Source of the DNA: Niabella agricola
GTDB taxonomy: Bacteria > Bacteroidota > Bacteroidia > Chitinophagales > Chitinophagaceae
Length of the DNA stretch: 64,000 nt
Assembly: GCF_021538615.1 (NCBI RefSeq)
Contig: NZ_JAJHIZ010000003.1
Span: 1,302,001 to 1,366,000, forward strand
Direction of reading: 5' to 3'
This document shows positions 51,572 through 60,229 of the stretch, one piece after another (position 1 is the first letter of the stretch; the number at the start of each line of letters is the position of its first letter). Made by a program: the position numbers and the translations under genes. Below the pieces are notes generated by a model. That model was given only the letters and a program-made list of their open reading frames with translations, was not told where the DNA came from and did no database searches.

Positions 51572-52309
51572 TTACCGTTCGTCTGGTGTGGTCTTGGACC
51601 ATACCTCGTAGATCGGATCGCCCTTGGAACTCAATCCTGTATGGATCCAGTGCCCTTCTTCCAGATGATCTTTAAACTGCAGGGTCATTCCAACCCGGGA
51701 ACTGTCCCTCGAAAAAAAAGTAATGGTCTCCGTGTAGACCCCGTTTCTGAAGGCATAGGTTCCTCCCCCGGTGCCGGAAAACTCGCCGGTTTCTGTATTG
51801 ATAGCCGCCCACTGAAACCGGTCGTCCGTAAGAAGCTTCAGGGTACGTCTTGGCGCCAGCTGAATTGCCCGGAGGTCGTTTCCTTCCTTCCGCTTTGTGA
51901 TCCGCCAAACACCGGCCATCGCACTGCCCGCTTTACCTGCCGGCATCCATTTACCAAGCTCCCCTGACAAATCACTTTCTATATAACCATTTTTTGCATT
52001 CCATACAAAAGTACCGGTGGAACCCGTCTTACTCTTGTCGTCTGAATGAAACCGGTAATGCAACCGTAATACGCCCTGCTCCACATGCTGAAACCCACCA
52101 AATGTTTTAAAAAATTTTTTGCCGCTGGCATCATAATGAGTAACCATGCAATACTGGTCTGCAGCCATGAATATCCACGATTCATTACCTTTCGTATACT
52201 TCCAGCTTCCGGTAACCGAGGTTTTTACTGCCGGCTGCGAAAAACCGGTAAACAGGATCAGGCAAAACAGGTTCAATAGACGGAGCTTACAATATAAATG
52301 CATAGGCAA
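51572..52309 (-). CDS. Secreted protein with two lipocalin-like repeats, unknown
   Basis: 245 residues (the third codon is also ATG, 52303). Signal peptide about 1-25 (LLNLFCLILFTGFSQ). Two beta-rich repeats each beginning with a GxW(K/R) segment: GSWKYTKGNESWIFMAADQYCMVTHYDASGKKFFKTFGG (about 33-110) and GVWRITKRKEGNDLRAIQLAPRRTLKLLTDDRFQW (about 132-245). The GxW start and 110-residue length suggest lipocalin-like barrels. I do not recognise a named family. Single gene, downstream of an aldo/keto reductase on the same strand with a 29-base gap. Confidence 0.72.
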   Translation of the reverse strand: MPMHLYCKLRLLNLFCLILFTGFSQPAVKTSVTGSWKYTKGNESWIFMAADQYCMVTHYDASGKKFFKTFGGFQHVEQGVLRLHYRFHSDDKSKTGSTGTFVWNAKNGYIESDLSGELGKWMPAGKAGSAMAGVWRITKRKEGNDLRAIQLAPRRTLKLLTDDRFQWAAINTETGEFSGTGGGTYAFRNGVYTETITFFSRDSSRVGMTLQFKDHLEEGHWIHTGLSSKGDPIYEVWSKTTPDER

Positions 52310-52338
52310 TGCTTTTTAAGGCTTGGAAGGATCGTCGG

Positions 52339-53331
52339 CTACTGTGCCCCGCTCAAAATACGGGATATCTGATTCAGCTCTTCTTGGTTAAAGGTACTAT
52401 TTTTCAAACAACTTACAGAGTCCAGGAGTTGCGCGCTGCTGCTGGCCCCTACCAATACCGAGGTAACCCTGGGGTCTTTCAGCAACCAGGCCAGTGCCAT
52501 TTGGGCCAGGCTTTGTCCCCTTTCCATTGCCAGCGCATTCAGCTCCAGGATCTGTTGCAGCCGTTCGCTTGTGATCTGGTCCTTTTGAAGAAAGCCATGT
52601 TTTTTTGCGGCTCTAGAGTTTTTGGGAATGCCCTTCAGATAGCGGTTGGTGAGCAATCCCTGGGCGAGGGGCGAAAAAGGAATGCAGCCAACCCCCTCTT
52701 TTTCCAGCAGGTCCAGCAGTCCGTCTTCTACCCAGCGCTCGAACATGGAGTACTTGGGTTGATGGATGATACAGGGGGTTCCCAGTTTTTTCAGTATCTT
52801 AAACGCTTTCGCTGCTTCTTCCTTCCGGTAATTGGAAATGCCGGCATACAGGGCCTTGCCTTGCCGTACGATCAGGTCCAGCGCACCCATTGTTTCTTCC
52901 AGCGGCGTTTCCGGATCCGGCCGGTGGTGATAAAATATATCCACATAGTCCAGCTTCATGCGTTTCAGGCTTTGATCCAGGCTCGATACCAGGTATTTTT
53001 TAGATCCCCAGTCCCCGTAAGGCCCCTCCCACATAGTATACCCTGCCTTTGTAGAAATGATCAATTCATCCCGGTGGTGTTTGAAATCCGTATGCAGGAT
53101 CTTCCCAAAATTGGTTTCTGCAGATCCCGGAGGCGGACCATAATTGTTTGCCAGGTCGAAATGGGTGATACCAGCATCAAACGCACTATGCAGGGTTTTA
53201 CGATACACTTTTTCGTCATCCACATCACCAAAGTTATGCCATAGCCCCAGCGAAATTGCCGGTAGTTTTAAGCCAGACACCCCGCATCTGCGGTATTGCA
53301 TTTCAGTATAACGCGATGGATTAAATTTCAT
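52339..53331 (-). CDS. Aldo/keto reductase (YghZ/voltage-channel-beta-subunit type)
   Basis: 330 residues. TIM-barrel NADPH oxidoreductase with intact catalytic tetrad: Asp59 and Tyr64 in FDLANNYGPPPGSAE, Lys95 in IISTKAGYTMWEGPYGDWGSKKYL, and His135/136 in DIFYHHRPDPETPLEETMGAL. The WEGPYGDWGSKKYL insertion and C-terminal SVLVGASSSAQL are typical of YghZ (L-glyceraldehyde 3-phosphate reductase). Likely detoxifies aldehydes. Two genes on the minus strand share the region, so co-transcription with the secreted protein downstream is possible. Confidence 0.92.
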   Translation of the reverse strand: MKFNPSRYTEMQYRRCGVSGLKLPAISLGLWHNFGDVDDEKVYRKTLHSAFDAGITHFDLANNYGPPPGSAETNFGKILHTDFKHHRDELIISTKAGYTMWEGPYGDWGSKKYLVSSLDQSLKRMKLDYVDIFYHHRPDPETPLEETMGALDLIVRQGKALYAGISNYRKEEAAKAFKILKKLGTPCIIHQPKYSMFERWVEDGLLDLLEKEGVGCIPFSPLAQGLLTNRYLKGIPKNSRAAKKHGFLQKDQITSERLQQILELNALAMERGQSLAQMALAWLLKDPRVTSVLVGASSSAQLLDSVSCLKNSTFNQEELNQISRILSGAQ

Positions 53332-53505
53332 GGTATAAACTATTTTATATAAAAATGATTACTTGATTTTCCGTTCACTATTCAATGCCGTTTTTTAGCA
53401 CACGGACGTCCAATATATGCGCACAGATTCCTCAGATTTTCACAGAACGGCTGTGGCTTATGGTCTACTTTCCAGCAACATACCTTAGGGACAGGTATTG
53501 GTTCG

Positions 53506-53568
53506 CCATTGACGATCCACCATTGACTATTAACGATGCACATTCACTAATTCGCTATTCACTACTTC
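53506..53568. repeat. 7-base periodic array between PBP4 and aldo/keto reductase genes
   Basis: Nine units in register: CCATTGA, CGATCCA, CCATTGA, CTATTAA, CGATGCA, CATTCAC and so on, ending CTACTTC at 53568 inside the last codons of the PBP4 gene. CCATTGA recurs exactly at distance 14, and CATTCAC is shared with 25995-26001. Confidence 0.6.
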
Positions 53569-54935
53569 AGCTCATCCAGCACTTTGTACATTTTCCGGAC
53601 CAGGGCCAGCTGGCTTCCGTTATAGTTATTTACAAGAAACGAGAAAATGTAGTCCTTCCCATCTTTTGACTTTTGATAGCCTGAAAAGCCTTTCACCCGG
53701 TTAATGGTGCCGCTTTTCATCTTCATATCGTTATATAGTGGGAAGCCTTCGTAATAGTCCGCAAACCAGGACTGTTCCCGGGCGTATTTTAAAATAGCAA
53801 CCTGTGCCCTTGTGGTGATCCTGTTTTGAGGCGACAGGCCCGATCCGTCATACAAATGCAGTTCATCCACATCCACCCCCCTTGTTTTCCAGTGTTCCTG
53901 CACGGCCGCTATTCCATTATCGGTAGTAGCCATTCCCTTACGGTTTAGCCCTACCGTTCGTAATAACGCTTCACCGTAAAGATTAATGCTTTTGCGCAAA
54001 AACCAGTAAATGATCTTTGAGAGTTCCGGCGAACTGTTTGTGTAAAACCAATGCACCTCCTTTGCCTCCTTATTTGTTGTCGTTACAACATTTCCGGAAA
54101 AGCGAACGGTACTTTTTAAACTATTAATCACCGTTTTTACAAATTGGTTAGCAGGATCATAAATCGATCCGGATACCACAAACCCGTTCTGCCCGGCAGG
54201 GATCGTTCCCCTGAGCACACCCGTTTGACGGCCCATTGAAGGGTAAAACAACGTGCTGTTGTCTCCTGAATTCTTTTCAGCAGCTGTGGCCAGTGAAGTG
54301 ATCCGGTAATCGTAGAGATACGGTACTGTTTTTACTACCGAAACCGCGCTGCCCAACGCAGCCCCCGATTTCAACACCAGGTCAAACTGGTTCTCCCGCC
54401 AGTTGAGCGCCTGTGCGCCGGCACCATAATAATTTCCCAGGTCCTGCCAGATCCATCCTTCAGGAATGGTTTCATCGCCCCATTTCCCGGTATAAATCAC
54501 CACATTCCTGAGTTCCCGGATGCCCTCCGCCTGCAATGCGGCTTTAAGCCTTGCCAGGAAAGCACTGTCCTTTGTTTCCGGCCATCGCCAGCTGGCCAAA
54601 CTGGGATCACCGGATGGCTCAATGTACAGACTTTTGCCGCCGGGCGTTTTTACAATTCCAAACCGGGTTTCGTACCGGTAACCGGCGCCCAGTACATCAA
54701 ACGCTGTAGCCGCTGTTACAATCTTCTCCGTAGACGCCGTTGCCATGCCCACCTTACTATTCTGATCATAAACGATATCTCCCGTTGCAGCATCAACCAC
54801 ATATAGCGAACTTAATGCATACTTCAACTGCGCATCCGCGTTAAAGGCGTCCATTGCCGTTGCAAGTTTCTGAGCTACCTGCCCCTGCACCGTGGTCCAT
54901 CCCAGCAGTATTCCTAGAAAAAGTAAACGTTGCAT
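53562..54935 (-). CDS. dacB: D-alanyl-D-alanine carboxypeptidase/endopeptidase (PBP4, peptidase S13)
   Basis: 457 residues from ATG 54935 (MQRLLFLGILLGWTTVQGQ), a clean signal peptide; a longer frame start lacks one. Peptidoglycan DD-peptidase acting in the periplasm. SxxK motif S68-T-E-K71 in GMATASTEKIVTAATAFDVLG, SxN motif in RKSINLYGEALLRTVG, KTG-box as KSGTINRVKGFSGYQ near the end. The domain insertion between SxxK and SxN characteristic of S13 is present. Complements AnmK in wall turnover. Confidence 0.94.
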   Translation of the reverse strand: MQRLLFLGILLGWTTVQGQVAQKLATAMDAFNADAQLKYALSSLYVVDAATGDIVYDQNSKVGMATASTEKIVTAATAFDVLGAGYRYETRFGIVKTPGGKSLYIEPSGDPSLASWRWPETKDSAFLARLKAALQAEGIRELRNVVIYTGKWGDETIPEGWIWQDLGNYYGAGAQALNWRENQFDLVLKSGAALGSAVSVVKTVPYLYDYRITSLATAAEKNSGDNSTLFYPSMGRQTGVLRGTIPAGQNGFVVSGSIYDPANQFVKTVINSLKSTVRFSGNVVTTTNKEAKEVHWFYTNSSPELSKIIYWFLRKSINLYGEALLRTVGLNRKGMATTDNGIAAVQEHWKTRGVDVDELHLYDGSGLSPQNRITTRAQVAILKYAREQSWFADYYEGFPLYNDMKMKSGTINRVKGFSGYQKSKDGKDYIFSFLVNNYNGSQLALVRKMYKVLDELK

Positions 54936-55172
54936 AATCCTCTCATTAAGAAAGGAAAAATACAACATTATTCAGAAGAACGCTGCAGGCATCGGACATT
55001 TTTGATTGTACATCCACTGTCGTTTTATTAACGCCCCGGAAGCGTACCGGTGTTAATGGTTAGAGCAGGCGCAATCAACACACCTGCGATAATCCTGAAA
55101 ACTCAGGAAAACGGTATTCATTCCGTACCTACCAGCAACGCAGTTAAATAAGCAAGTTGCCGGCAACAGCAT
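54936..55172. other. Intergenic region between dacB and the next gene
   Basis: 237 bases with no gene seen. It contains a 12-base perfect palindrome GTTGCCGGCAAC (55156-55167) just after the stop of the minus-strand gene upstream, which may form a short hairpin; no long T run follows. Confidence 0.4.
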
Positions 55173-56129
55173 CTATCTGAAATTAAACAAGGTAGCAGTA
55201 AACATACCCCGTTCTCTTTTTTTAAAAATCACATCCCAGTTACCGATATAACGAAGTACCGAAGGCACCAACAGTCGCCCCACTTTTGTTAACTCCACTT
55301 CCATGTGCACATCAAAATCATAGGCCCCGGTATTATAGCTCAGATCATAGGTACGACCCATTATTTCAAAAGTACGATCGTTAAACCAGGTGGTCATTTT
55401 ATCATATACAATCCGGTTCCGGTCAGACCCGCTCAATCCTTCCTTTGCTTTGATTTCAAATTTATAGGCGTTCCTTCCATTGTACGAAACATAGTCAATG
55501 ATATAATCGTACAGATCCGCGATGCGGGGATCGAAGATATTGCTCTTTTCACCCATTAACGGAATACCGGGTATCTTTTTCCCGGGGTTGAAAAAAAGCA
55601 TTTTCAGCTGCTCCTTTCGTTTTTCGATGCCCGATTTATCTTTTGGATTCAGGCCGGTACTGCCCACAATATTTGTTTCTCCGCATACTTTACCAACGGT
55701 AAAAAAAAGCCCTGCATACAACTCCGCTGTATAATAGTTATACCCGCCATTCTTATCCGCCATATCTCCCGTTGTATTTTCATATTCCCTCGTCATGGTG
55801 CGGCAACCGCCCCGATAAGTCTGATGTGTTTTGCTGTTGAGCGAAGCGATCTGCCGTCCCTGCTTATCCTTCATCACAATATTGTTTAACGAAGAAAAAC
55901 TAAGCATCCTTAAATTCTTAAAGGCTTTATAAAAGGTGGTATCTTTTTTAACCCGGTCGATAAAGCTGGGTACGTTCAGTTTATTATTGACCACCACTTC
56001 CGAAAGCGTTACCATCTGTGCCAGGTGCTCATTTTCCAATGAGTCCTGTACAGCTTCGTTTACCTGCGCGCCCAGCCATTGACAGATGCCCTGCAGTAAT
56101 AAAAGAAAAAAGATTTTTAGTTTCATCAT
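55173..56129 (-). CDS. Secreted protein, unknown, beta-rich C-terminus
   Basis: 318 residues from the tandem ATGs at 56129/56126 (MMKLKIFFLLLLQGICQWLGAQ), chosen because they begin a signal peptide; an earlier start would run through the upstream gene. Mature domain: helical N-terminus (NEHLAQMVTLSEVVVNNKLNVPSFIDRVKKDTTFYKAFKNLRML), a Cys-containing middle (YRGGCRTMTREYE), and a beta-rich end (RTYDLSYNTGAYDFDVHMEVELTKVGRLLVPSVLRYIGNWDVIFKKRERG). The C-terminal half recalls LolA-like or sterol-transfer half-barrels, without proof. Follows the LuxE-like gene by 28 bases. Confidence 0.72.
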   Translation of the reverse strand: MMKLKIFFLLLLQGICQWLGAQVNEAVQDSLENEHLAQMVTLSEVVVNNKLNVPSFIDRVKKDTTFYKAFKNLRMLSFSSLNNIVMKDKQGRQIASLNSKTHQTYRGGCRTMTREYENTTGDMADKNGGYNYYTAELYAGLFFTVGKVCGETNIVGSTGLNPKDKSGIEKRKEQLKMLFFNPGKKIPGIPLMGEKSNIFDPRIADLYDYIIDYVSYNGRNAYKFEIKAKEGLSGSDRNRIVYDKMTTWFNDRTFEIMGRTYDLSYNTGAYDFDVHMEVELTKVGRLLVPSVLRYIGNWDVIFKKRERGMFTATLFNFR

Positions 56130-56157
56130 TGAAAAAGAAGCAGGCTCTTTTAAAACG

Positions 56158-57144
56158 TTAAAGTGCCAACAGGCTACAGCCACGGATATCGCTGTTATCC
56201 CGCCTGCCCAATACTTCAAAGGTTCCGTTTGCATGTACAATGCCCAGATCGTCTGTAGCAATAAAGCTGCAGGAATATATATTGGCAAGGTCAATCACAT
56301 TTAGTACCCCGCGGCCGGGCCCGGTAATCACCGAAAGCGGATCTTCTTCTTCTCTCAGCGCCATTCGCATCCAAGCAGGCGTATCAAAGATCCCTGCTCC
56401 TTTCGAATAGGCTTGCGACAGCAACTCCGTCATCCCGTATTCGGAATGAATGGCTGTCGTACCAAGATGTTGGTTTAACCGGTCGTGCACTTCGGCGCGG
56501 ATCAGCTCACGCCTCCGTCCTTTCATGCCACCTGTTTCCATAACGATCGTATGTTGCAGTGCCCGGGGAAACTGTTCTGCAAAATCAAGCAGCGCATACG
56601 TTACCCCAATGAGCAGGGTCTTTTGCCCCTGCTCCTCCAGCTGCTGCAACGTTTGAGCCAGGGATTCAAAATCATGAAGGTAAAAACCACTTTGCGGATG
56701 TTTACTATCCCGTATCAACCGGTCTACCATAAACACCAGTGAAGAATGCCCCCGTTCCAGGTAAGAAGGCAGTAAACCCAGGATACAGAAGTCCGCAGCC
56801 GGTCCGTAAAACAACTCAAAGGCTCTTGTAAAACTTCTGGTATACAAGGCCGCCTCTTTTACCAGGTGCCTGCTGTTGACCGTGCCGGTAGTGCCACTGC
56901 TTTCAAAGTACAATTCCGGCTCAAAAGAGGTAGCGGTCACCGCATGTGTTTTAAAAAAACGGATCGGCAGGAACGGGATATCCTGCAGCCGGGACACCGA
57001 CGGTACGCTGCAACCGATAGCGTTGACATAACTACGGTAAATTTCGTTATGCTGATATTGAAACAGAAACACCTCTTTTGCAAGGGCTTCGAACCCAGCC
57101 GGATCCACGGAAAATAGCGACTCTTTTAATGTTTCCAATTCCAT
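56158..57144 (-). CDS. Acyl-protein synthetase, LuxE-like
   Basis: 328 residues from ATG 57144 (a TTG at 57159 is less likely). LuxE/PF04443-type adenylating domain: FFKTHAVTATSFEPELYFESSGTTGTVNSRHLV with the AMP-binding SSGTTG loop, ERGHSSLVFMVDRLI, HTIVMETGGMKGRRRELIRAEVH and HSEYGMTELLSQAYSKG, and C-terminal DLANIYSCSFIATDDLGIV. LuxE activates fatty acids and transfers them to an acyl carrier in the lux reductase; no luxCD homologues are here, so the substrate is unknown. Divergent from a UbiA-like membrane protein; perfect -7 boxes lie between. Confidence 0.87.
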   Translation of the reverse strand: MELETLKESLFSVDPAGFEALAKEVFLFQYQHNEIYRSYVNAIGCSVPSVSRLQDIPFLPIRFFKTHAVTATSFEPELYFESSGTTGTVNSRHLVKEAALYTRSFTRAFELFYGPAADFCILGLLPSYLERGHSSLVFMVDRLIRDSKHPQSGFYLHDFESLAQTLQQLEEQGQKTLLIGVTYALLDFAEQFPRALQHTIVMETGGMKGRRRELIRAEVHDRLNQHLGTTAIHSEYGMTELLSQAYSKGAGIFDTPAWMRMALREEEDPLSVITGPGRGVLNVIDLANIYSCSFIATDDLGIVHANGTFEVLGRRDNSDIRGCSLLAL

Positions 57145-57156
57145 AAGAATAAGCTG

Positions 57157-57164
57157 CAAAAATA
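57157..57164 (-). promoter_or_regulatory. Candidate -7 box (TATTTTTG) of the LuxE-like gene
   Basis: Perfect TAnnTTTG on the minus strand, 12 bases before the ATG at 57144. No TTG at the consensus spacing. Confidence 0.45.
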
Positions 57165-57191
57165 CAAATAGGGCACAGATAAATAAAGGAT

Positions 57192-57199
57192 TAAGTTTG
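57192..57199 (+). promoter_or_regulatory. Candidate -7 box (TAAGTTTG) of the UbiA-like gene
   Basis: Perfect TAnnTTTG on the plus strand, 19 bases before the ATG at 57219, back to back with the -7 box of the divergent gene. No TTG at the consensus spacing. Confidence 0.45.
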
Positions 57200-57218
57200 C
57201 AGCAGAAACCGGGTCTTC

Positions 57219-58088
57219 ATGACGGCAAAGGGCAAAGTTTTTTTTGATTTTATTATTTTCAGCAACCTGTTCATCGCGTGCTGCGCGGTAGCCATGTGTC
57301 TTTGCACTGTTGCTGTTTTCGATATCGGAAAACTGCCTGCCGACTATGCGGCATTTGTATTCTTTTCTACCCTTTCCAGCTACAGCATTCACTGGTATCT
57401 TACCAATGCCGATGTAGAGATTACTGCCAGCCGCACCGATTGGCTCCGGCAACATAAATGGGTGCACGCTGTTTTCTTTATCATCAGTGCCATTGGCACC
57501 GCTTTTTTCCTAATCCGCTTAAAAGCGTACTGGCTGTACATCCTGCCGGCCGTGGGGTTGACGCTGATGTATACCGCTCCAAAATTTCCGCATCCCGTTT
57601 TCCGGTCACTGCAACGGTACATTCTCGGCAAAACCTTTCTGCTGGCGGCCATGTGGACCTATGTAACCACCGCGCTGACTTTTTTTGTTCAGCACATCAC
57701 CTGGCAAACCCGGCATTTTATCTATGTGGCAGACCGGTTTGCCGTGATCTTTGCCATCTGTATTCTCTTTGACTTAAGAGATAAACAATTTGACAAGCAA
57801 ACCGGAGTAAAAAGCCTTGTAACCATACTGCCGCTCGAAAAAATAAAAATAATTTTCACGGTATTTATCCTCATAAACATTACAGGCTCTTACATACTAT
57901 ATACTTATACTCAAGACCTTATATATTTCATCTTCCTGGCCCTGCCAGCAGTGTTCACCTACCTGCTTTACCCCTTCGCGATAAAATCTAAAAATGATTA
58001 CCTTTTTTATTTTATTTTAGACGGCCTGATGGCGCTGACATCCGTATTGTACTTTATGAAAACGGTGGTTGAGATGTACATACGATAA
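57219..58088 (+). CDS. UbiA-like prenyltransferase-family membrane protein
   Basis: 289 residues with eight or nine transmembrane helices. Resembles UbiA superfamily in topology and in the second Asp motif, AICILFDLRDKQFDKQTGVKSLVTI (D-x-x-x-x-x-D), but the first motif region reads YLTNADVEITASRTDWLRQ, where the usual NDxxDxxxD is not clear. It may be a UbiA homologue of altered specificity. Divergent from the LuxE-like gene with only 74 bases between, so the two may serve one pathway of lipid or isoprenoid modification. Confidence 0.78.
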   Translation: MTAKGKVFFDFIIFSNLFIACCAVAMCLCTVAVFDIGKLPADYAAFVFFSTLSSYSIHWYLTNADVEITASRTDWLRQHKWVHAVFFIISAIGTAFFLIRLKAYWLYILPAVGLTLMYTAPKFPHPVFRSLQRYILGKTFLLAAMWTYVTTALTFFVQHITWQTRHFIYVADRFAVIFAICILFDLRDKQFDKQTGVKSLVTILPLEKIKIIFTVFILINITGSYILYTYTQDLIYFIFLALPAVFTYLLYPFAIKSKNDYLFYFILDGLMALTSVLYFMKTVVEMYIR

Positions 58089-58117
58089 GTTAGCACAAAA
58101 ATTGATAGATATAACTT

Positions 58118-58390
58118 ATGCATACTTCATTTAATAAAATTGTACACTTTACCCGCCTGATAAAAATCAACGGCAGATTACGAGAATTTAATTACCGGAA
58201 AAACAACAATGCCGGCAGCTATGTATTTGACGTAGACACAGCGGACGACCGCGGCAACCGTTTATTTTTCAGATTGCTGAAAGAGGATAACGAGTGGCAG
58301 CTCACCTCCAAAATGTCGATGCCGGAATGGATCACCGATAACCGGGAGTTATTGATCGCCGAACTGGAGGAAGGCGTACTAAACAATTAA
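58118..58390 (+). CDS. Small soluble protein, unknown
   Basis: 90 residues: MHTSFNKIVHFTRLIKINGRLREFNYRKNN... then GSYVFDVDTADDRGNRLFFRLLKEDNEWQLTSKMSMPEWITDNRELLIAELEEG. No signal peptide. Mixed alpha/beta with an acidic C-terminal helix. It looks like a small conserved Chitinophagaceae protein; no family name can be given. Thirty bases after the UbiA-like stop. A perfect 15-base inverted repeat begins 24 bases after its stop. Confidence 0.7.
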   Translation: MHTSFNKIVHFTRLIKINGRLREFNYRKNNNAGSYVFDVDTADDRGNRLFFRLLKEDNEWQLTSKMSMPEWITDNRELLIAELEEGVLNN

Positions 58391-58413
58391 TCCTCCGGCA
58401 TTCCGTTTTACAG

Positions 58414-58463
58414 CCATGTGTAAATTTTCAACCTCATTTCCGACAAAAAAAATTTACACATGG
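58414..58463. repeat. Perfect 15-base inverted repeat with a 20-base spacer
   Basis: CCATGTGTAAATTTT (58414-58428) and AAAATTTACACATGG (58449-58463) are exact reverse complements. It lies between the 90-residue protein gene and the acid phosphatase start (58482). No T run follows, so not an ordinary terminator; an operator or a structured leader is more likely. Confidence 0.7.
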
Positions 58464-58481
58464 GTTGTTTCTACTCTTCTC

Positions 58482-59309
58482 GTGAAAAATAAAAAAGCAA
58501 ATATCACGAAACCGCTGATAGTCTTACTATTGGCGCTGCTTTTCTCCTGCACTTCACCCCGCCATTCGGCCCGGTCATCAACTGCGGCTTCAATAATACC
58601 CATAAACGGTAAGCTCTGGAGTTCTGTGTACCAGCAAAAAGCAGCAGAATATGCAGCACTTTGTTACCAGGCTTATAATGCGGCGCGTATGAGCCTCGAC
58701 CGATCCCTGGAAGCGGCGTCGCCTGGGAAACCGCCTGCCATTATTACCGATATTGATGAAACCTTCCTGGATAACAGTCCTTATGCGGTTCAACAAGCTT
58801 TACACGGCGAGGATTACGACAGCAAAACCTGGCAGCAATGGACAGTAAAAGGTGCAGCCCTGCCGCTTCCGGGAAGTGTTGATTTCTTTAATTATGCGGC
58901 TTCAAAGGGTGTTACGGTGTTTTATATTACTAACCGGAACGAACAGGAACGTGCCGGCACTATGGCCAACCTTAAAAAATACAATTATCCTTTTGCCGAT
59001 CAGGAGCACCTGGTAATGATGCAGGACGAATCTTCAAAAGAAAAACGCCGCCAATCGGTAGCCACCCGCTATAGTATTCTGTTGCTGCTGGGCGATAATC
59101 TTGCAGATTTCAGTTCGCTCTGGGATAAAAAAACAACAAAAGAACGATTGCAGCAGGTAACCGATACGGCTGCAGCTTTTGGTACCCGGTTTATCCTGCT
59201 TCCGAACCTTACCTATGGCGGATGGGAAGATGCGCTTTACGGCAACCGGCACAGCCTTTCCCCTGCTCAAAAAGATTCCGCCATCAGGGCCAACCTCACC
59301 GGTTATTAG
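58482..59309 (+). CDS. Class C acid phosphatase / 5'-nucleotidase, lipoprotein e(P4) family
   Basis: 275 residues from GTG 58482 (after initiation MKNKKANITKPLIVLLLALLFSC), a clean lipoprotein signal (Cys23). An upstream ATG at 58416 lies inside the inverted repeat and was rejected. HAD fold: nucleophile motif IITDIDETFLDNSP (Asp90, Asp92), motif III region and LLLLGDNLADFSSL with the metal-binding Asp. WQQWTVKGAALPLPGSVDFFNYAASKGVTVFYITNRNEQE is typical of e(P4). Removes phosphate from nucleotides (NMN, NAD) at the outer membrane for uptake. Confidence 0.92.
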   Translation: MKNKKANITKPLIVLLLALLFSCTSPRHSARSSTAASIIPINGKLWSSVYQQKAAEYAALCYQAYNAARMSLDRSLEAASPGKPPAIITDIDETFLDNSPYAVQQALHGEDYDSKTWQQWTVKGAALPLPGSVDFFNYAASKGVTVFYITNRNEQERAGTMANLKKYNYPFADQEHLVMMQDESSKEKRRQSVATRYSILLLLGDNLADFSSLWDKKTTKERLQQVTDTAAAFGTRFILLPNLTYGGWEDALYGNRHSLSPAQKDSAIRANLTGY

Positions 59310-59468
59310 TACTTTTATTCCAATCGACAGGACCGCAACCTTACAGCCGCATTCGCCATCAGGAAAACCACAAAATAGTGTACATTGCAACAAGACAGGT
59401 TACGAAATGTTCCGAAACCACCCATTTATCAGACCGGAGACCCTGTTCTTCCGCAAAATCTACCAAAT

Positions 59469-60200
59469 ATGACAAAATTGTCGGTCAATATTAATAAAAT
59501 TGCCACACTACGCAATTCCCGTGGCGGCAATAATCCCGATCTTATTAAAATGGCGCTGGATGCGGAAAATTTCGGGGCCGATGGTATTACAGTTCATCCC
59601 CGGCCGGATGAACGGCATATCCGTTATAAAGATGTATATGATCTGAAACCGCTGCTTACTACTGAGTTCAATATAGAAGGCAACAGCCGTGAACAAAAGT
59701 TCACCGACCTGGTTTTGGAAGTACGCCCTCACCAGGTAACCCTGGTTCCGGATGCTACGGGGCAATTAACATCCGACCACGGGTGGAACACCATTCAACA
59801 CCAGGAATATCTTAAGACCACCATCCGTCTTTTTAAGGATGCAGGGATCCGGGTATCCATTTTTGTAGATCCTGATACCAGGATGGTTGAGGGTGCGGCA
59901 GCAGCAGGAACCGACCGGATAGAGCTTTATACAGAAGGGTATGCAAGAAACTTTCCGGAAAACCGGGAAGCCGCCATTGCACCCTATGTAGCCGCAGCTG
60001 AAAAGGCACGGGAGTTAGGGCTGGGGCTGAATGCCGGGCATGACCTGGACCTGAATAACCTGAATTATTTCAGCCAGCAAATTCCCTGGCTCGATGAAGT
60101 AAGCATCGGGCATGCGCTGATCTGTGATGCGCTTTACCTGGGTTTTGAGAATACGATTCAATTGTACAAACGACAGCTGGCTATGAGAAGCGGCCTGTAA
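59469..60200 (+). CDS. pdxJ: Pyridoxine 5'-phosphate synthase
   Basis: 243 residues from ATG 59469 ([21 protein letters not shown]), the usual PdxJ start; open sequence upstream is non-coding. Condenses 1-deoxyxylulose 5-phosphate with 3-amino-1-hydroxyacetone phosphate in vitamin B6 synthesis. Motifs: [95 protein letters not shown] and [16 protein letters not shown]. Complete. Followed by an M14 peptidase gene 29 bases later. Confidence 0.97.
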   Translation: MTKLSVNINKIATLRNSRGGNNPDLIKMALDAENFGADGITVHPRPDERHIRYKDVYDLKPLLTTEFNIEGNSREQKFTDLVLEVRPHQVTLVPDATGQLTSDHGWNTIQHQEYLKTTIRLFKDAGIRVSIFVDPDTRMVEGAAAAGTDRIELYTEGYARNFPENREAAIAPYVAAAEKARELGLGLNAGHDLDLNNLNYFSQQIPWLDEVSIGHALICDALYLGFENTIQLYKRQLAMRSGL

Positions 60201-60229
60201 CTTCTTCAACTTTTTTATTTCTATTGACA

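Noticed and set aside
58414..58463. Considered an insertion-sequence end or intrinsic terminator for the 15-base inverted repeat
   Set aside because: Only 20 bases separate the arms, there is no transposase or target duplication, and no T run follows.
58416..58481. Upstream ATG start for the acid phosphatase
   Set aside because: It would place the inverted repeat in coding sequence and put a non-signal peptide before the lipoprotein signal; GTG 58482 gives a clean lipobox.
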